This document shows, piece after piece, positions 1 through 4,996 of a stretch of DNA of 5,064 bases (positions are counted from its first letter, which is position 1; every line of letters starts with the position of its first letter). The stretch comes from an uncultured Coriobacteriaceae bacterium (lineage in GTDB: Bacteria; Actinomycetota; Coriobacteriia; Coriobacteriales; Atopobiaceae). Below the pieces are notes generated by a model. It had not been told where the DNA came from. It made no database searches and worked only from the letters and a program-made list of their open reading frames with translations. A program made the position numbers and the translations under genes. The DNA lies in contig UQSV01000078.1 of the NCBI GenBank assembly GCA_900543875.1, forward strand, positions 1-5,064, written 5' to 3'.

Positions 1-195
1 CCGAGCCTCGACGACAAGCCCGTCGACATCGCGATGGCCCTGCTCATCCCCGACTCCGAGGCCGGCTCCACCCACCTGCGCCTGCTGTCGAAGGCCGCCA
101 TGCTGCTCATGGACGACAACTTCAAGACCAAGCTGCGCGAGTGCAACGACGCCGCCGAGCTCGCCGCCACGCTCAACGTGGAACTCGTCGCCTAA
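1..195 (+). CDS. PTS EIIA component, fructose/mannitol type (C-terminal fragment)
   Basis: This is the last 64 codons of a gene whose start lies left of the window; it ends at TAA (193-195). The visible residues run PVDIAMALLIPDSEAG, then STHLRLLSKAAMLLMDD, then a helix ending in AAELAATLNVELVA. This matches the C-terminal half of the type-2 EIIA domain of the sugar phosphotransferase system, where a hydrophobic strand ending in (I/V)P is followed by HLxLLSxxAxLLxD. In that family a cytoplasmic EIIA takes phosphate from HPr on a histidine and passes it to EIIB, which drives uptake of fructose, mannitol or related sugars. The active histidine lies in the N-terminal half and is not visible here. 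Because the EIIA domain is at the C-terminus, this is either a free-standing EIIA or a protein fused N-terminally to other domains. The substrate cannot be judged. A strong terminator follows at once, so this is the last gene of its transcript. Confidence 0.8.
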   Translation, partial: PSLDDKPVDIAMALLIPDSEAGSTHLRLLSKAAMLLMDDNFKTKLRECNDAAELAATLNVELVA

Positions 196-225
196 ACGCG
201 CGTCGACGTTGCAACGCACCTAGGA

Positions 226-271
226 AAGGCGGGAGCGGCCCGAATGGGCCGCTCCCGCCTTCTTTGTTGTT
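226..271 (+). terminator. Intrinsic terminator after the PTS EIIA gene
   Basis: A perfect 14-bp GC-rich stem pairs 228-241 with 246-259 across a GAAT loop (242-245). It is extended by two A-T pairs and followed by a T-rich tail (TTCTTTGTTGTT). It begins 30 bases after the EIIA stop codon and should end that transcript. On the opposite strand the tail is only TTTCC, so it is mainly a + strand terminator. Confidence 0.93.
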
Positions 272-527
272 AGCACCCCATAGCCGTGAGCGCAAAAAAC
301 GTTGACCGCTGCCTCATGCATTTCCGCAAGCCATCTCTCGCCAGCACTCGCGCTCGCGGCGGTCCTTCTCGTAAACCGCCAACCGTCAAGCCCGCGTGCA
401 GCCAACAGCGCCATTAAGGTCGGCACTCGCCTGCCTGAGGTTAGCCAGGATGCAAAACTCGCCCGCTCGAGAAGCGATTTCGACCCGCTCGCCCGCAATC
501 ATCGCCTTCTGATTCAAATAGTTACAT

Positions 528-544
528 CAATTAGGTAACCTAAT
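528..544. promoter_or_regulatory. Palindromic candidate operator, site A
   Basis: Bases 530-544 form ATTAGGT-A-ACCTAAT, a perfect 7-1-7 palindrome of the type bound by dimeric helix-turn-helix regulators. Bases 528-541 recur exactly, in reverse orientation, at 634-647. It lies about 130 bp before the AbiEi-like start codon. The operator role is inferred from symmetry, recurrence and position; AbiEi antitoxins are known to repress their own promoters through inverted repeats. Confidence 0.5.
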
Positions 545-633
545 CCGAACTCAAAGAGTAGCCAGCGGATTCCCCTCTGCTTATCAGGCATTTTCATGCC
601 CTGTGCGCCTACCTACTTAGGCATCCCCGAAGC

Positions 634-647
634 AGGTTACCTAATTG
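634..647. promoter_or_regulatory. Candidate operator, site B (inverted copy of site A)
   Basis: AGGTTACCTAATTG is the exact reverse complement of 528-541. It keeps one full arm of the palindrome (ACCTAAT) and most of the other (AGGT). It ends 26 bases before the ATG at 674, where a bound protein could block transcription or early elongation. The centres of the two sites are about 101 bp apart. The role is inferred. Confidence 0.5.
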
Positions 648-662
648 GTGCATTTTTTATTA

Positions 663-668
663 AGGGAG
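663..668 (+). promoter_or_regulatory. Ribosome binding site fixing the AbiEi-like start at 674
   Basis: AGGGAG lies five bases before ATG 674. The in-frame ATG at 596 has no comparable site and falls in the loop side of a small hairpin. The 26 residues it would add are encoded across site B and resemble no domain. The start at 674 is therefore preferred. Confidence 0.8.
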
Positions 669-673
669 AATCT

Positions 674-1909
674 ATGGAAGGCATCATTTGCGGTCCCTCG
701 GCACTCAGCTACCTCAGGACACCACCCCAAGTGCTCGACTTGCTGCCAAGCATCCCCATCTCACAAGACCGGGCAACGCAGACATTCATATCGACAAGTC
801 CAGCCTTTAAAGAACTCTTTGGCGAAACGGTTCATACACTCGTCTCAAGCGTCAGCGAACACACCAACGCCAAGCACATCAAGCAGCATCTTTGGTCGGG
901 ACCACTGCCACCGCAGGCAACTATAGATGACCCCGCCGTTGGCACCGTGACGTCTCCCCTGCTCACGCTCCTCACGCTCGCACAGCACTGCACAGACATC
1001 GAGCTTGCCATGATCATGCACGAGTTCTGCGGCGAGTTCGCTGTCTATCGCCCGTCAGACGAGGTCGAGAAGGTCCTCCCCAAGACCAACGACGCGCGTC
1101 TGGCGTACGGCTGGGAGCGGGCGCCCTCAAAGGACAAGAGACCCTCGAGCCTCTGGCAGCGCAGCCATCTCGTCGAGCCCCACGAGCTCGCGAGCTTTGC
1201 GCGCGAGGTGCGCGGCCATCGCGGGGCGCGCCGTTTCGAACGGGCAGCAGCGATGCTTCAGGGCGTCACACTCTCGCCCCTCGAGGTGCGAACAGCCCTG
1301 CTCATGGGCCTGCCACGCACGCTGGGCGGCCGCGGCATCAAGATCGAGACCAACGCGACCATTCGCTTCACGCAAGCGGCGAGCAAGATCGCCCATCGCA
1401 GCTACTGCATCGCAGACATCCTCATAACCTCGCCAGACGGCACGCACGTCGTCGACGTCGAGTGCCAGGGCGCGAGCGTCCACGAAGGCATCGAGGCCAG
1501 GATCTCCGACGCCGACCGCACGACGGCGCTCGAGTCGATGGGCGTGAGCGTTATCCTCGTCAGCCATGACCAAATCGCGAGCCACGACAGCTTCAACGTG
1601 GTCATGGACCTCGTCGAGCGCGAGCTGGGGCAGCGCCTCCCCGCCCAGACCAGTCGCATGGTCAAGAGTGAGGAAGCGCTGCGAGGAGACCTGTTTCAGG
1701 AGTGGGAGACGCTCGGGATGGCCCAGAACGATGGCAAGGTCGACGCCTCCGCCCGAACCAGGGCCGAGGCAAAGGCAAAGGCCAGGGGTGGCGCCAAGGC
1801 CGCGACCAAGCCGGGCACCGCAAAACACAAGGCCGAGAAGAACGCCAGCTCGGCTACAGAGGCCAAGGAGACAACCATGGCCAAACCCAAGCAGACCCCC
1901 AAGCGCTAG
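674..1909 (+). CDS. AbiEi/DUF559-like nuclease-fold protein with Lys/Ala-rich tail
   Basis: The predicted protein has 411 residues. An N-terminal part of about 190 residues opens with IICGPSALSYLRTPP, a pattern I associate with AbiEi-like antitoxins of Coriobacteriia. Residues 200-225 (SPLEVRTALLMGLPRTLGGRG) begin a DUF559/Vsr-like PD-(D/E)XK core: ADILI with Asp248, then HVVDVECQG with Glu263, then His270, and finally SDADR...LESMGVSVI. This is the usual order in DUF559 and AbiEi proteins, but Gln265 stands where an active nuclease usually has Lys. Residues 354-411 are a low-complexity basic tail rich in Lys, Ala and Thr, like histone-H1-type bacterial tails, and probably bind DNA. AbiEi proteins are DNA-binding repressor-antitoxins usually paired with an AbiEii nucleotidyltransferase toxin. 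None is present downstream, where degV converges, so this copy looks orphan. The first part of the gene is AT-richer than the rest of the window, which suggests transfer. The gene is very probably real; the family call is moderate. Confidence 0.68.
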   Translation: MEGIICGPSALSYLRTPPQVLDLLPSIPISQDRATQTFISTSPAFKELFGETVHTLVSSVSEHTNAKHIKQHLWSGPLPPQATIDDPAVGTVTSPLLTLLTLAQHCTDIELAMIMHEFCGEFAVYRPSDEVEKVLPKTNDARLAYGWERAPSKDKRPSSLWQRSHLVEPHELASFAREVRGHRGARRFERAAAMLQGVTLSPLEVRTALLMGLPRTLGGRGIKIETNATIRFTQAASKIAHRSYCIADILITSPDGTHVVDVECQGASVHEGIEARISDADRTTALESMGVSVILVSHDQIASHDSFNVVMDLVERELGQRLPAQTSRMVKSEEALRGDLFQEWETLGMAQNDGKVDASARTRAEAKAKARGGAKAATKPGTAKHKAEKNASSATEAKETTMAKPKQTPKR

Positions 1910-2764
1910 CTACTCAGCCAGGGCAAACGCAAAGGCGAACGAGCCGGGGCCGCAGTGCGAGGTGATGACGTTCTGCGTGTCATACCAGCGAACCTCGGAG
2001 AAGCCCAGCTCGCGCACGCGCTTCTCGGCAGCCTGCTGAATCGCGAGCGGCAGGCCGCACGAGCGCACCAGAAAGGCCGTCGAGGTGTCGGGCGTACCCT
2101 GCACCAGCAGGTGGTCGATAAGGCCAAGGGCGCACGGCTCCATCTTGCCGCGCAGCTTCTTGGTGGCCACCAGGCGGCCGTCAATGAGCTCGATAATGGG
2201 CTTGATGCGCAGCAGCGTGGCGCCCACGAAGGCGGCGTTGGACAGGCGGCCGCCGGCGCGCAGGTAACCCAGGTCGCCGGGAATAAAGCCCATGCGCACG
2301 CGGCGAGCGTAGGCCTGAGACCACTCGAGCAGCTCGGAGATCGTGATGTCGGGGTTAGCGGCGAGGTGCTCGGCCGTCTTGCGCACCACGAGGCCAAGGC
2401 CAATGGTCACGTGCGCGGAGTCGAACATCGAGATGTAATCGCGGCCCTCGGCAGCCGTACGGGCGCTCTCGAACGAGCAGGTCGTCACCGCGGAGTAGGC
2501 GATGTAGAGGATGTGGGCGTCGGGGCGCTCGGCGTGGATGCGGTCGAAGACGGCCGCGAAGTCGGCGGGCATGCTGCCGCTCGTGTGGGGAAGAACGCCC
2601 AACTGGCGGCACTCCTCGAGCATCTCGGCGGGGTCGAGCGAGCCGTCGTCGATCGTGACGTCGCCGATGGAGACATGCATGGGAACGATCTCGACGCCAA
2701 GCTCCGCGGCCTCGGCGGCGCTGATGTCGCTTCCCGACTCGGTAACGATGACGATGTTGCTCAT
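1910..2764 (-). CDS. DegV family protein (FakB-like fatty-acid-binding)
   Basis: The 284-residue length is normal for the DegV family. Its members bind one fatty acid and, as FakB, present it to the kinase FakA, giving acyl-phosphate for phospholipid synthesis in the cytoplasm. Visible family signatures are: VTESGSDI near the N-terminus (residues 7-14; usually TDSTxDL), VEIVPMHV (24-31), the TSGSMPADF segment (61-69), DSAHVTIGLGLVV (115-127), the GYLRAGGRLSN turn (166-176), LLRIKPIIELIDGRL (184-198) and the C-terminal HCGPGSFAFAF (270-280). The position of the usual LSGT loop reads VTTC (93-96), so the ligand may differ. The start at 2764 is preceded by AGGGGGA at suitable spacing. The stop codon directly abuts that of the convergent AbiEi-like gene. 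The gene looks monocistronic, and no FakA gene lies in the window. The family is certain; ligand and partner are not. Confidence 0.95.
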   Translation of the reverse strand: MSNIVIVTESGSDISAAEAAELGVEIVPMHVSIGDVTIDDGSLDPAEMLEECRQLGVLPHTSGSMPADFAAVFDRIHAERPDAHILYIAYSAVTTCSFESARTAAEGRDYISMFDSAHVTIGLGLVVRKTAEHLAANPDITISELLEWSQAYARRVRMGFIPGDLGYLRAGGRLSNAAFVGATLLRIKPIIELIDGRLVATKKLRGKMEPCALGLIDHLLVQGTPDTSTAFLVRSCGLPLAIQQAAEKRVRELGFSEVRWYDTQNVITSHCGPGSFAFAFALAE

Positions 2765-2850
2765 GGGATCCCCCTGTCCTCAGCCGCGGCGCGGCACGGT
2801 AAAGCGAGCGGCACGACGGCGCCGGCACGTTCGCGATTGACATAAAACCG

Positions 2851-2878
2851 CACGTAACAGCCCCAAAACTGTCACGTG
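2851..2878. repeat. Inverted repeat upstream of degV
   Basis: CACGTAACAG (2851-2860) faces CTGTCACGTG (2869-2878) across an eight-base spacer, with 9 of 10 positions matching. In - strand RNA the odd pair becomes G-U. It lies 87-114 bases before the degV start, where an operator or leader hairpin would be expected. There is no T-tract, so it is not a standard terminator. The role is unknown. Confidence 0.5.
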
Positions 2879-3215
2879 CTGATAATTGTTGCACAGGCGA
2901 GCCGCCCCTATGTTCGATAACCAGGTGTAAAGCTGGGAAACGCTAGCAGGCATCCCTATGCCACGAAGACCCGGGGCGAGAAGAGCGAGAGGGGTCAGGA
3001 CGAAAAGGGCGGCCCCGCCGAGAAGGCAAGGCCCTCCCGAATCGGGGGCGGGTATGGCATCAGAGCCCCAGAGCAAGTTTTCTGCCTGCGATAATAGCCA
3101 AGAGGGGCAGAAGAAGGTGTGGCGCGAGTGGAGAGGCGTCCAGGGGGTCGCAGTGGCCCAAGGAACACCGGCGCCGCCATCCGATATGCCGCGTAGGCCA
3201 TCTCGCATAGAGTGG

Positions 3216-3355
3216 CCCCTTTGTGCGGGGTCGGCCACTTCGCATTTGTCCCACTTTACGCGAGGATCGGCTAGTTCGTACCGCCCCACTATGTGCGAGG
3301 ACCGGCCCACTCGTGCTCGTCCCCACTAAGTGCAGGATCGGCCCGCTCACACTGT
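3216..3355. repeat. Degenerate tandem repeat, four units of 34-37 bp
   Basis: Four successive units start at 3216, 3250, 3284 and 3321. Each opens with a C-run and CACT-like bases, then a variable T/A pair, then (T/C)GCGAGGATCGG or a close variant, then CCCACTCGT-like bases. The two middle units share GCGAGGA(T/C)CGG, and the last has GCAGGATCGG. Upstream bases from about 3181 may be a fifth, more decayed unit. The first unit also carries AGTGGCC/GGCCACT arms (3211-3217, 3233-3239). Units differ too much in sequence and spacing to be a CRISPR array. Function unknown. Confidence 0.6.
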
Positions 3356-3379
3356 CCCCGTGCATCGCCCCTACATACC

Positions 3380-3411
3380 AAAAGAGGCCGGAACCACTTG
3401 GTTCCGGCCTC
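3380..3411 (-). terminator. Intrinsic terminator of tRNA-Val
   Basis: A perfect 12-bp stem pairs 3384-3395 with 3400-3411 around a four-base loop. On the - strand it is followed by TTTTGG. It begins seven bases after the CCA end of the leftward tRNA-Val gene, so it ends that short transcript. Confidence 0.92.
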
Positions 3412-3418
3412 GGCAATT

Positions 3419-3493
3419 TGGTGGGCGTTACAAGATTTGAACTTGTGACCTCTTCCGTGTCAGGGAAGCGCTCTCCCCCTGAGCTAAACGCCC
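3419..3493 (-). tRNA. tRNA-Val (anticodon GAC)
   Basis: A complete cloverleaf can be folded by eye. The acceptor stem is GGGCGTT with AACGCCC, the D stem GCTC with GAGC, and the anticodon stem CTTCC with GGAAG around the loop CTGACAC, giving anticodon GAC (valine). The variable loop is AGGTC, and the T arm ACAAG/CTTGT encloses TTCAAAT. Discriminator A and an encoded CCA end (3419-3421) follow. The gene has its own promoter and terminator, so it is a one-gene transcription unit. It reads valine codons GUC and GUU. Confidence 0.97.
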
Positions 3494-3526
3494 GAAGCTT
3501 GGGGTGCGCGTTTCGGCGCGAGGAAT

Positions 3527-3555
3527 AATATACTGAAGCTTCTGCCCCCGCGCAA
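3527..3555 (-). promoter_or_regulatory. Promoter of tRNA-Val
   Basis: On the - strand, TTGCGC (3550-3555) and TATATT (3527-3532) are separated by exactly 17 bp. The -10 box matches the sigma-70/SigA consensus at five of six positions and lies 33 bp before the tRNA 5' end, a good distance for a short processed leader. The bases between the -10 box and the tRNA are GC-rich. An AT-rich stretch lies further upstream (3561-3600) and might act as an UP element. Confidence 0.75.
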
Positions 3556-3563
3556 CCCCAAAT

Positions 3564-3598
3564 CTCAACTTTTTTTGATTTGCTCGAAAAAGTTTGAG
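3564..3598. repeat. AT-rich imperfect inverted repeat upstream of the tRNA-Val promoter
   Basis: CTCAACTTTTTTT (3564-3576) faces AAAAAGTTTGAG (3587-3598), with one base missing from one arm. It lies just upstream of the tRNA-Val -35 box and about 210 bases past the stop of the membrane-protein gene. It could be an UP-like element or a weak 3' hairpin of the upstream mRNA. The U-run sits inside the stem, so it is not a classical terminator. Confidence 0.4.
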
Positions 3599-3810
3599 AA
3601 AGGCGAGGTAGATGCACCGTCAGCCTCAAAAGGCCGCAGCATTCTCGCACTCACGTCCGCAAGATGGGGCATGCCGCGCCCCATGGAGTGCGGCACGGTG
3701 GCGCCCACGCTCGCCATACGCTGCACCACGCAGCCACCCGCGCACCCACGCGGCCAGCGAGCCACGCGCCTCGCACACTCGCGCAGCCCGCGAGCCGCAC
3801 CCCAAAGCGC
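3599..3810. other. GC-rich 3' region of the membrane-protein gene, no gene seen
   Basis: These 212 bases hold no recognisable gene. They are rich in short CG-type repeats, such as GCGAGCC near 3757 and 3790, plus a short GGGGC/GCCCC hairpin near 3666-3682 without a T-tract. No clear terminator for the leftward membrane-protein gene was found. Confidence 0.5.
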
Positions 3811-4776
3811 CTACTTGTTGGGCTCCAGGTCCTCCCCCACCACAAGGTTCTGGAACCGGTTCTCGATGAACTGGTCCGAGAAGTGCGCGTCAACGTACTC
3901 GTCCACCGGGTTCGCCGGCGGAATTCCCAGGTCCCTCTGCGCCTTGCGGTAGAAGCAGAACACCGTCGCGAGCATGTCCACGATGAGAAACGCCGTCATG
4001 AGCGCCACGAGGATCACCTGCAGGCGACTCGTGGGCTCACCGATGCGATAGATCACCTCGGGCATAACCACGCGGCACCAGATGAGCCCGATAACGCCCC
4101 ACGCAAAAATGAATCGCCACGCAATCCACTGGGTGATCGCGTCGGGCAGGCCAAGGTAGGTCCAGGACTGCGCATGGAAGAGGTTCTCCATAAGCATGCC
4201 CGTCGTCTGCTCCAGGCCACCACCGAGCAGCGCGGAGAGCACAAAGACCTGCCCCATGGGCGCCTTGCGGAAGTTCCACAGCACCATCGTGAGCAGGCAC
4301 GCCCCAAAGCCGTACAGCGGCGAGAACGGGCCCCACACGAGGCCCACGCGCAGCTCGGTGCGCCCCGACGACACGAACATCCACACCATCTCGAGCACGA
4401 GTCCCGCCACGCTCGCCACCATGAAGATAATCACGTAGTGATAGAACCCCGGCCGCATGTGGTCGAGGTAGTCCTCGCGCACCGCGGAGCGGGCCTCCTT
4501 GAGCGCCTGGACCTGCTCAGTCGAGAGCTTGGGCTTGGGCTGGGTCTTGAGGTCCGCGTAGGCCGGGTCATGGCTCTTGTGTGCCCTGCGGCGCCGCGCG
4601 CGGTCGAGAATGACCTTGTCGGCGGCCTCGGTGAGCTCCTCGGGCACCTTGCCGCGCCGAGCCAGCACGCGGAAGCTGCGACCGCGCGCGAAGCGGTAGC
4701 CCACCATGCGCGCGAGGTACTGCACGAGCACGTAGACGAGCCCTATGAGCGCGAGAAGAATCAGGACGTTGAGCAA
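3811..4776 (-). CDS. Putative ABC-transporter type IV / CmpB-family membrane protein (PF06541)
   Basis: The predicted protein has 322 codons including the stop. A short N-terminal membrane helix (about residues 2-21) is followed by a charged, Arg/Lys-rich cytoplasmic stretch (about 25-110). The family core comes next: a helix with GLVLEMVW (125-132), then VWGPFSPLYGFGA (147-159), the hallmark GPxxPxYGFGA of PF06541, and helices at about 147-167, 174-195, 218-240 and 252-275. The polar C-terminus ends in GEDLEPNK. Family members are integral membrane proteins of largely unknown function; despite the name, no ATPase partner is present here. Start: TTG at 4776, with GAGGGG five bases upstream and an in-frame TGA at 4786-4788 that rules out an earlier start. 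Later candidates would cut the first helix. The gene sits between tRNA-Cys and tRNA-Val, all leftward. Confidence 0.87.
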   Translation of the reverse strand: MLNVLILLALIGLVYVLVQYLARMVGYRFARGRSFRVLARRGKVPEELTEAADKVILDRARRRRAHKSHDPAYADLKTQPKPKLSTEQVQALKEARSAVREDYLDHMRPGFYHYVIIFMVASVAGLVLEMVWMFVSSGRTELRVGLVWGPFSPLYGFGACLLTMVLWNFRKAPMGQVFVLSALLGGGLEQTTGMLMENLFHAQSWTYLGLPDAITQWIAWRFIFAWGVIGLIWCRVVMPEVIYRIGEPTSRLQVILVALMTAFLIVDMLATVFCFYRKAQRDLGIPPANPVDEYVDAHFSDQFIENRFQNLVVGEDLEPNK

Positions 4777-4781
4777 GGGAG

Positions 4782-4787
4782 CCCCTC
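4782..4787 (-). promoter_or_regulatory. Ribosome binding site supporting the TTG start
   Basis: On the - strand GAGGGG is followed by five bases and then TTG (4774-4776). An in-frame TGA overlaps the start of this site, so TTG is the first possible start codon, and it keeps the N-terminal membrane helix intact. Confidence 0.75.
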
Positions 4788-4813
4788 ACGAGACGGACGG
4801 CGCGAACGGACCC

Positions 4814-4850
4814 GCGCGCCAAGCCCTCCACAGGATGGCTGTTGGCGCGC
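4814..4850 (-). promoter_or_regulatory. Strong leader hairpin of the membrane-protein gene
   Basis: GCGCGCCAA (4814-4822) pairs perfectly with TTGGCGCGC (4842-4850). An inner GCC/GGC stem (4823-4825, 4837-4839) adds to it across a two-base bulge. It lies in the 95-bp space between the tRNA-Cys terminator and the TTG start, about 38-74 bases before the start. There is no U-tract, so it is more likely a leader structure or binding site than a terminator. Confidence 0.5.
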
Positions 4851-4870
4851 CGGCTCTACCCCTATGGTAT

Positions 4871-4908
4871 CCAAAAAAGAAACGACCCAACCGAAGCGAT
4901 TGGGTCGT
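4871..4908 (-). terminator. Intrinsic terminator of tRNA-Cys
   Basis: ACGACCCAA (4882-4890) pairs with TTGGGTCGT (4900-4908), and the inner bases can extend the stem. On the - strand a T-rich run, TTCTTTTTTGG, follows. It begins 11 bases after the CCA end of tRNA-Cys and should separate the tRNAs from the membrane-protein gene. Confidence 0.93.
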
Positions 4909-4918
4909 ACGAATTAGA

Positions 4919-4992
4919 TGGAGGCGACGCCCAGATTCGAACTGGGGGTAGGGGCTTTGCAGGCCCATGCCTTACCACTTGGCCACGTCGCC
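4919..4992 (-). tRNA. tRNA-Cys (anticodon GCA)
   Basis: The acceptor stem is GGCGACG with CGTCGCC, the D stem GCC with GGC, and the anticodon stem GGGC with GCCC around the loop CTGCAAA, giving anticodon GCA (cysteine). The T arm CCCAG/CTGGG encloses TTCGAAT. Discriminator T, usual for tRNA-Cys, is followed by encoded CCA (4919-4921). The outermost anticodon-stem position would be a T-C mismatch, so that stem has four firm pairs. The gene is probably co-transcribed with tRNA-Gly to its right. Confidence 0.96.
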
Positions 4993-4996
4993 ATTG

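Larger units (their letters stand above)
272..673. other. Gene-free, AT-richer upstream region of the AbiEi-like gene
   Basis: I see no convincing gene between the EIIA terminator and the AbiEi-like gene. Short open frames on both strands here have no recognisable motifs and no good ribosome binding sites. The stretch from about 500 to 700 is visibly richer in A and T than its surroundings. It holds the paired sites described separately (528-541, 634-647), a CCTA-CT-TAGG half-palindrome at 612-621, and a small hairpin at about 585-603 (CAGGCAT, TTTC, ATGCCCTG). The promoter of the AbiEi-like gene should lie here, but I could not find a -35/-10 pair good enough to call. Confidence 0.6.
2765..3379. 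other. Long gene-free stretch between degV and tRNA-Val
   Basis: About 600 bp carry no recognisable protein or RNA gene. Open frames on both strands here are GC-driven: they run across the tandem repeats and have Arg/Pro/Ser-rich translations without domains. The stretch must include the degV promoter, but I found no -35/-10 pair worth calling. A consensus TTGACA on the + strand (2837-2842) has no matching -10. Contents I can support are the inverted repeat at 2851-2878 and the degenerate tandem repeat at 3216-3355. Confidence 0.6.

Noticed and set aside
220..538. Small open frames on both strands after the EIIA terminator
   Set aside because: They overlap the terminator or start at a poor TTG, lack ribosome binding sites and show no family features.
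596..673. Earlier in-frame ATG (596) for the AbiEi-like gene
   Set aside because: There is no ribosome binding site, it falls in a small hairpin, and the added residues are encoded by the candidate operator. ATG 674 has AGGGAG at five bases.
1127..1828. 233-residue open frame on the - strand
   Set aside because: It is the antisense shadow of the AbiEi-like gene, with no motif and no ribosome binding site.
2837..2842. Consensus -35 box TTGACA on the + strand
   Set aside because: No -10 box lies 16-18 bp downstream, and no + strand gene follows in the next 2 kb.
1955..2845. 296-residue open frame on the + strand
   Set aside because: It lies opposite degV, whose - strand translation matches the DegV family from end to end.
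3005..3060. GC-rich short hairpins (GGCG/CGCC, CCCGA-A-TCGGG)
   Set aside because: The stems are 4-5 bp in GC-rich DNA with weak or no T-tracts and no gene for them to terminate.
2780..3310. 176-residue open frame on the - strand upstream of degV
   Set aside because: It crosses the tandem repeats and the inverted repeat, and its translation has no domain or convincing membrane pattern.
3216..3355. CRISPR array
   Set aside because: The units are contiguous and degenerate and vary in length. There is no conserved repeat separated by unique spacers, and no cas gene is near.
3664..4917. 417-residue open frame on the + strand
   Set aside because: It lies opposite the PF06541 membrane-protein gene and is His/Arg/Glu-rich with no domain. 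It is an antisense shadow of GC-rich coding DNA and also runs through a terminator.
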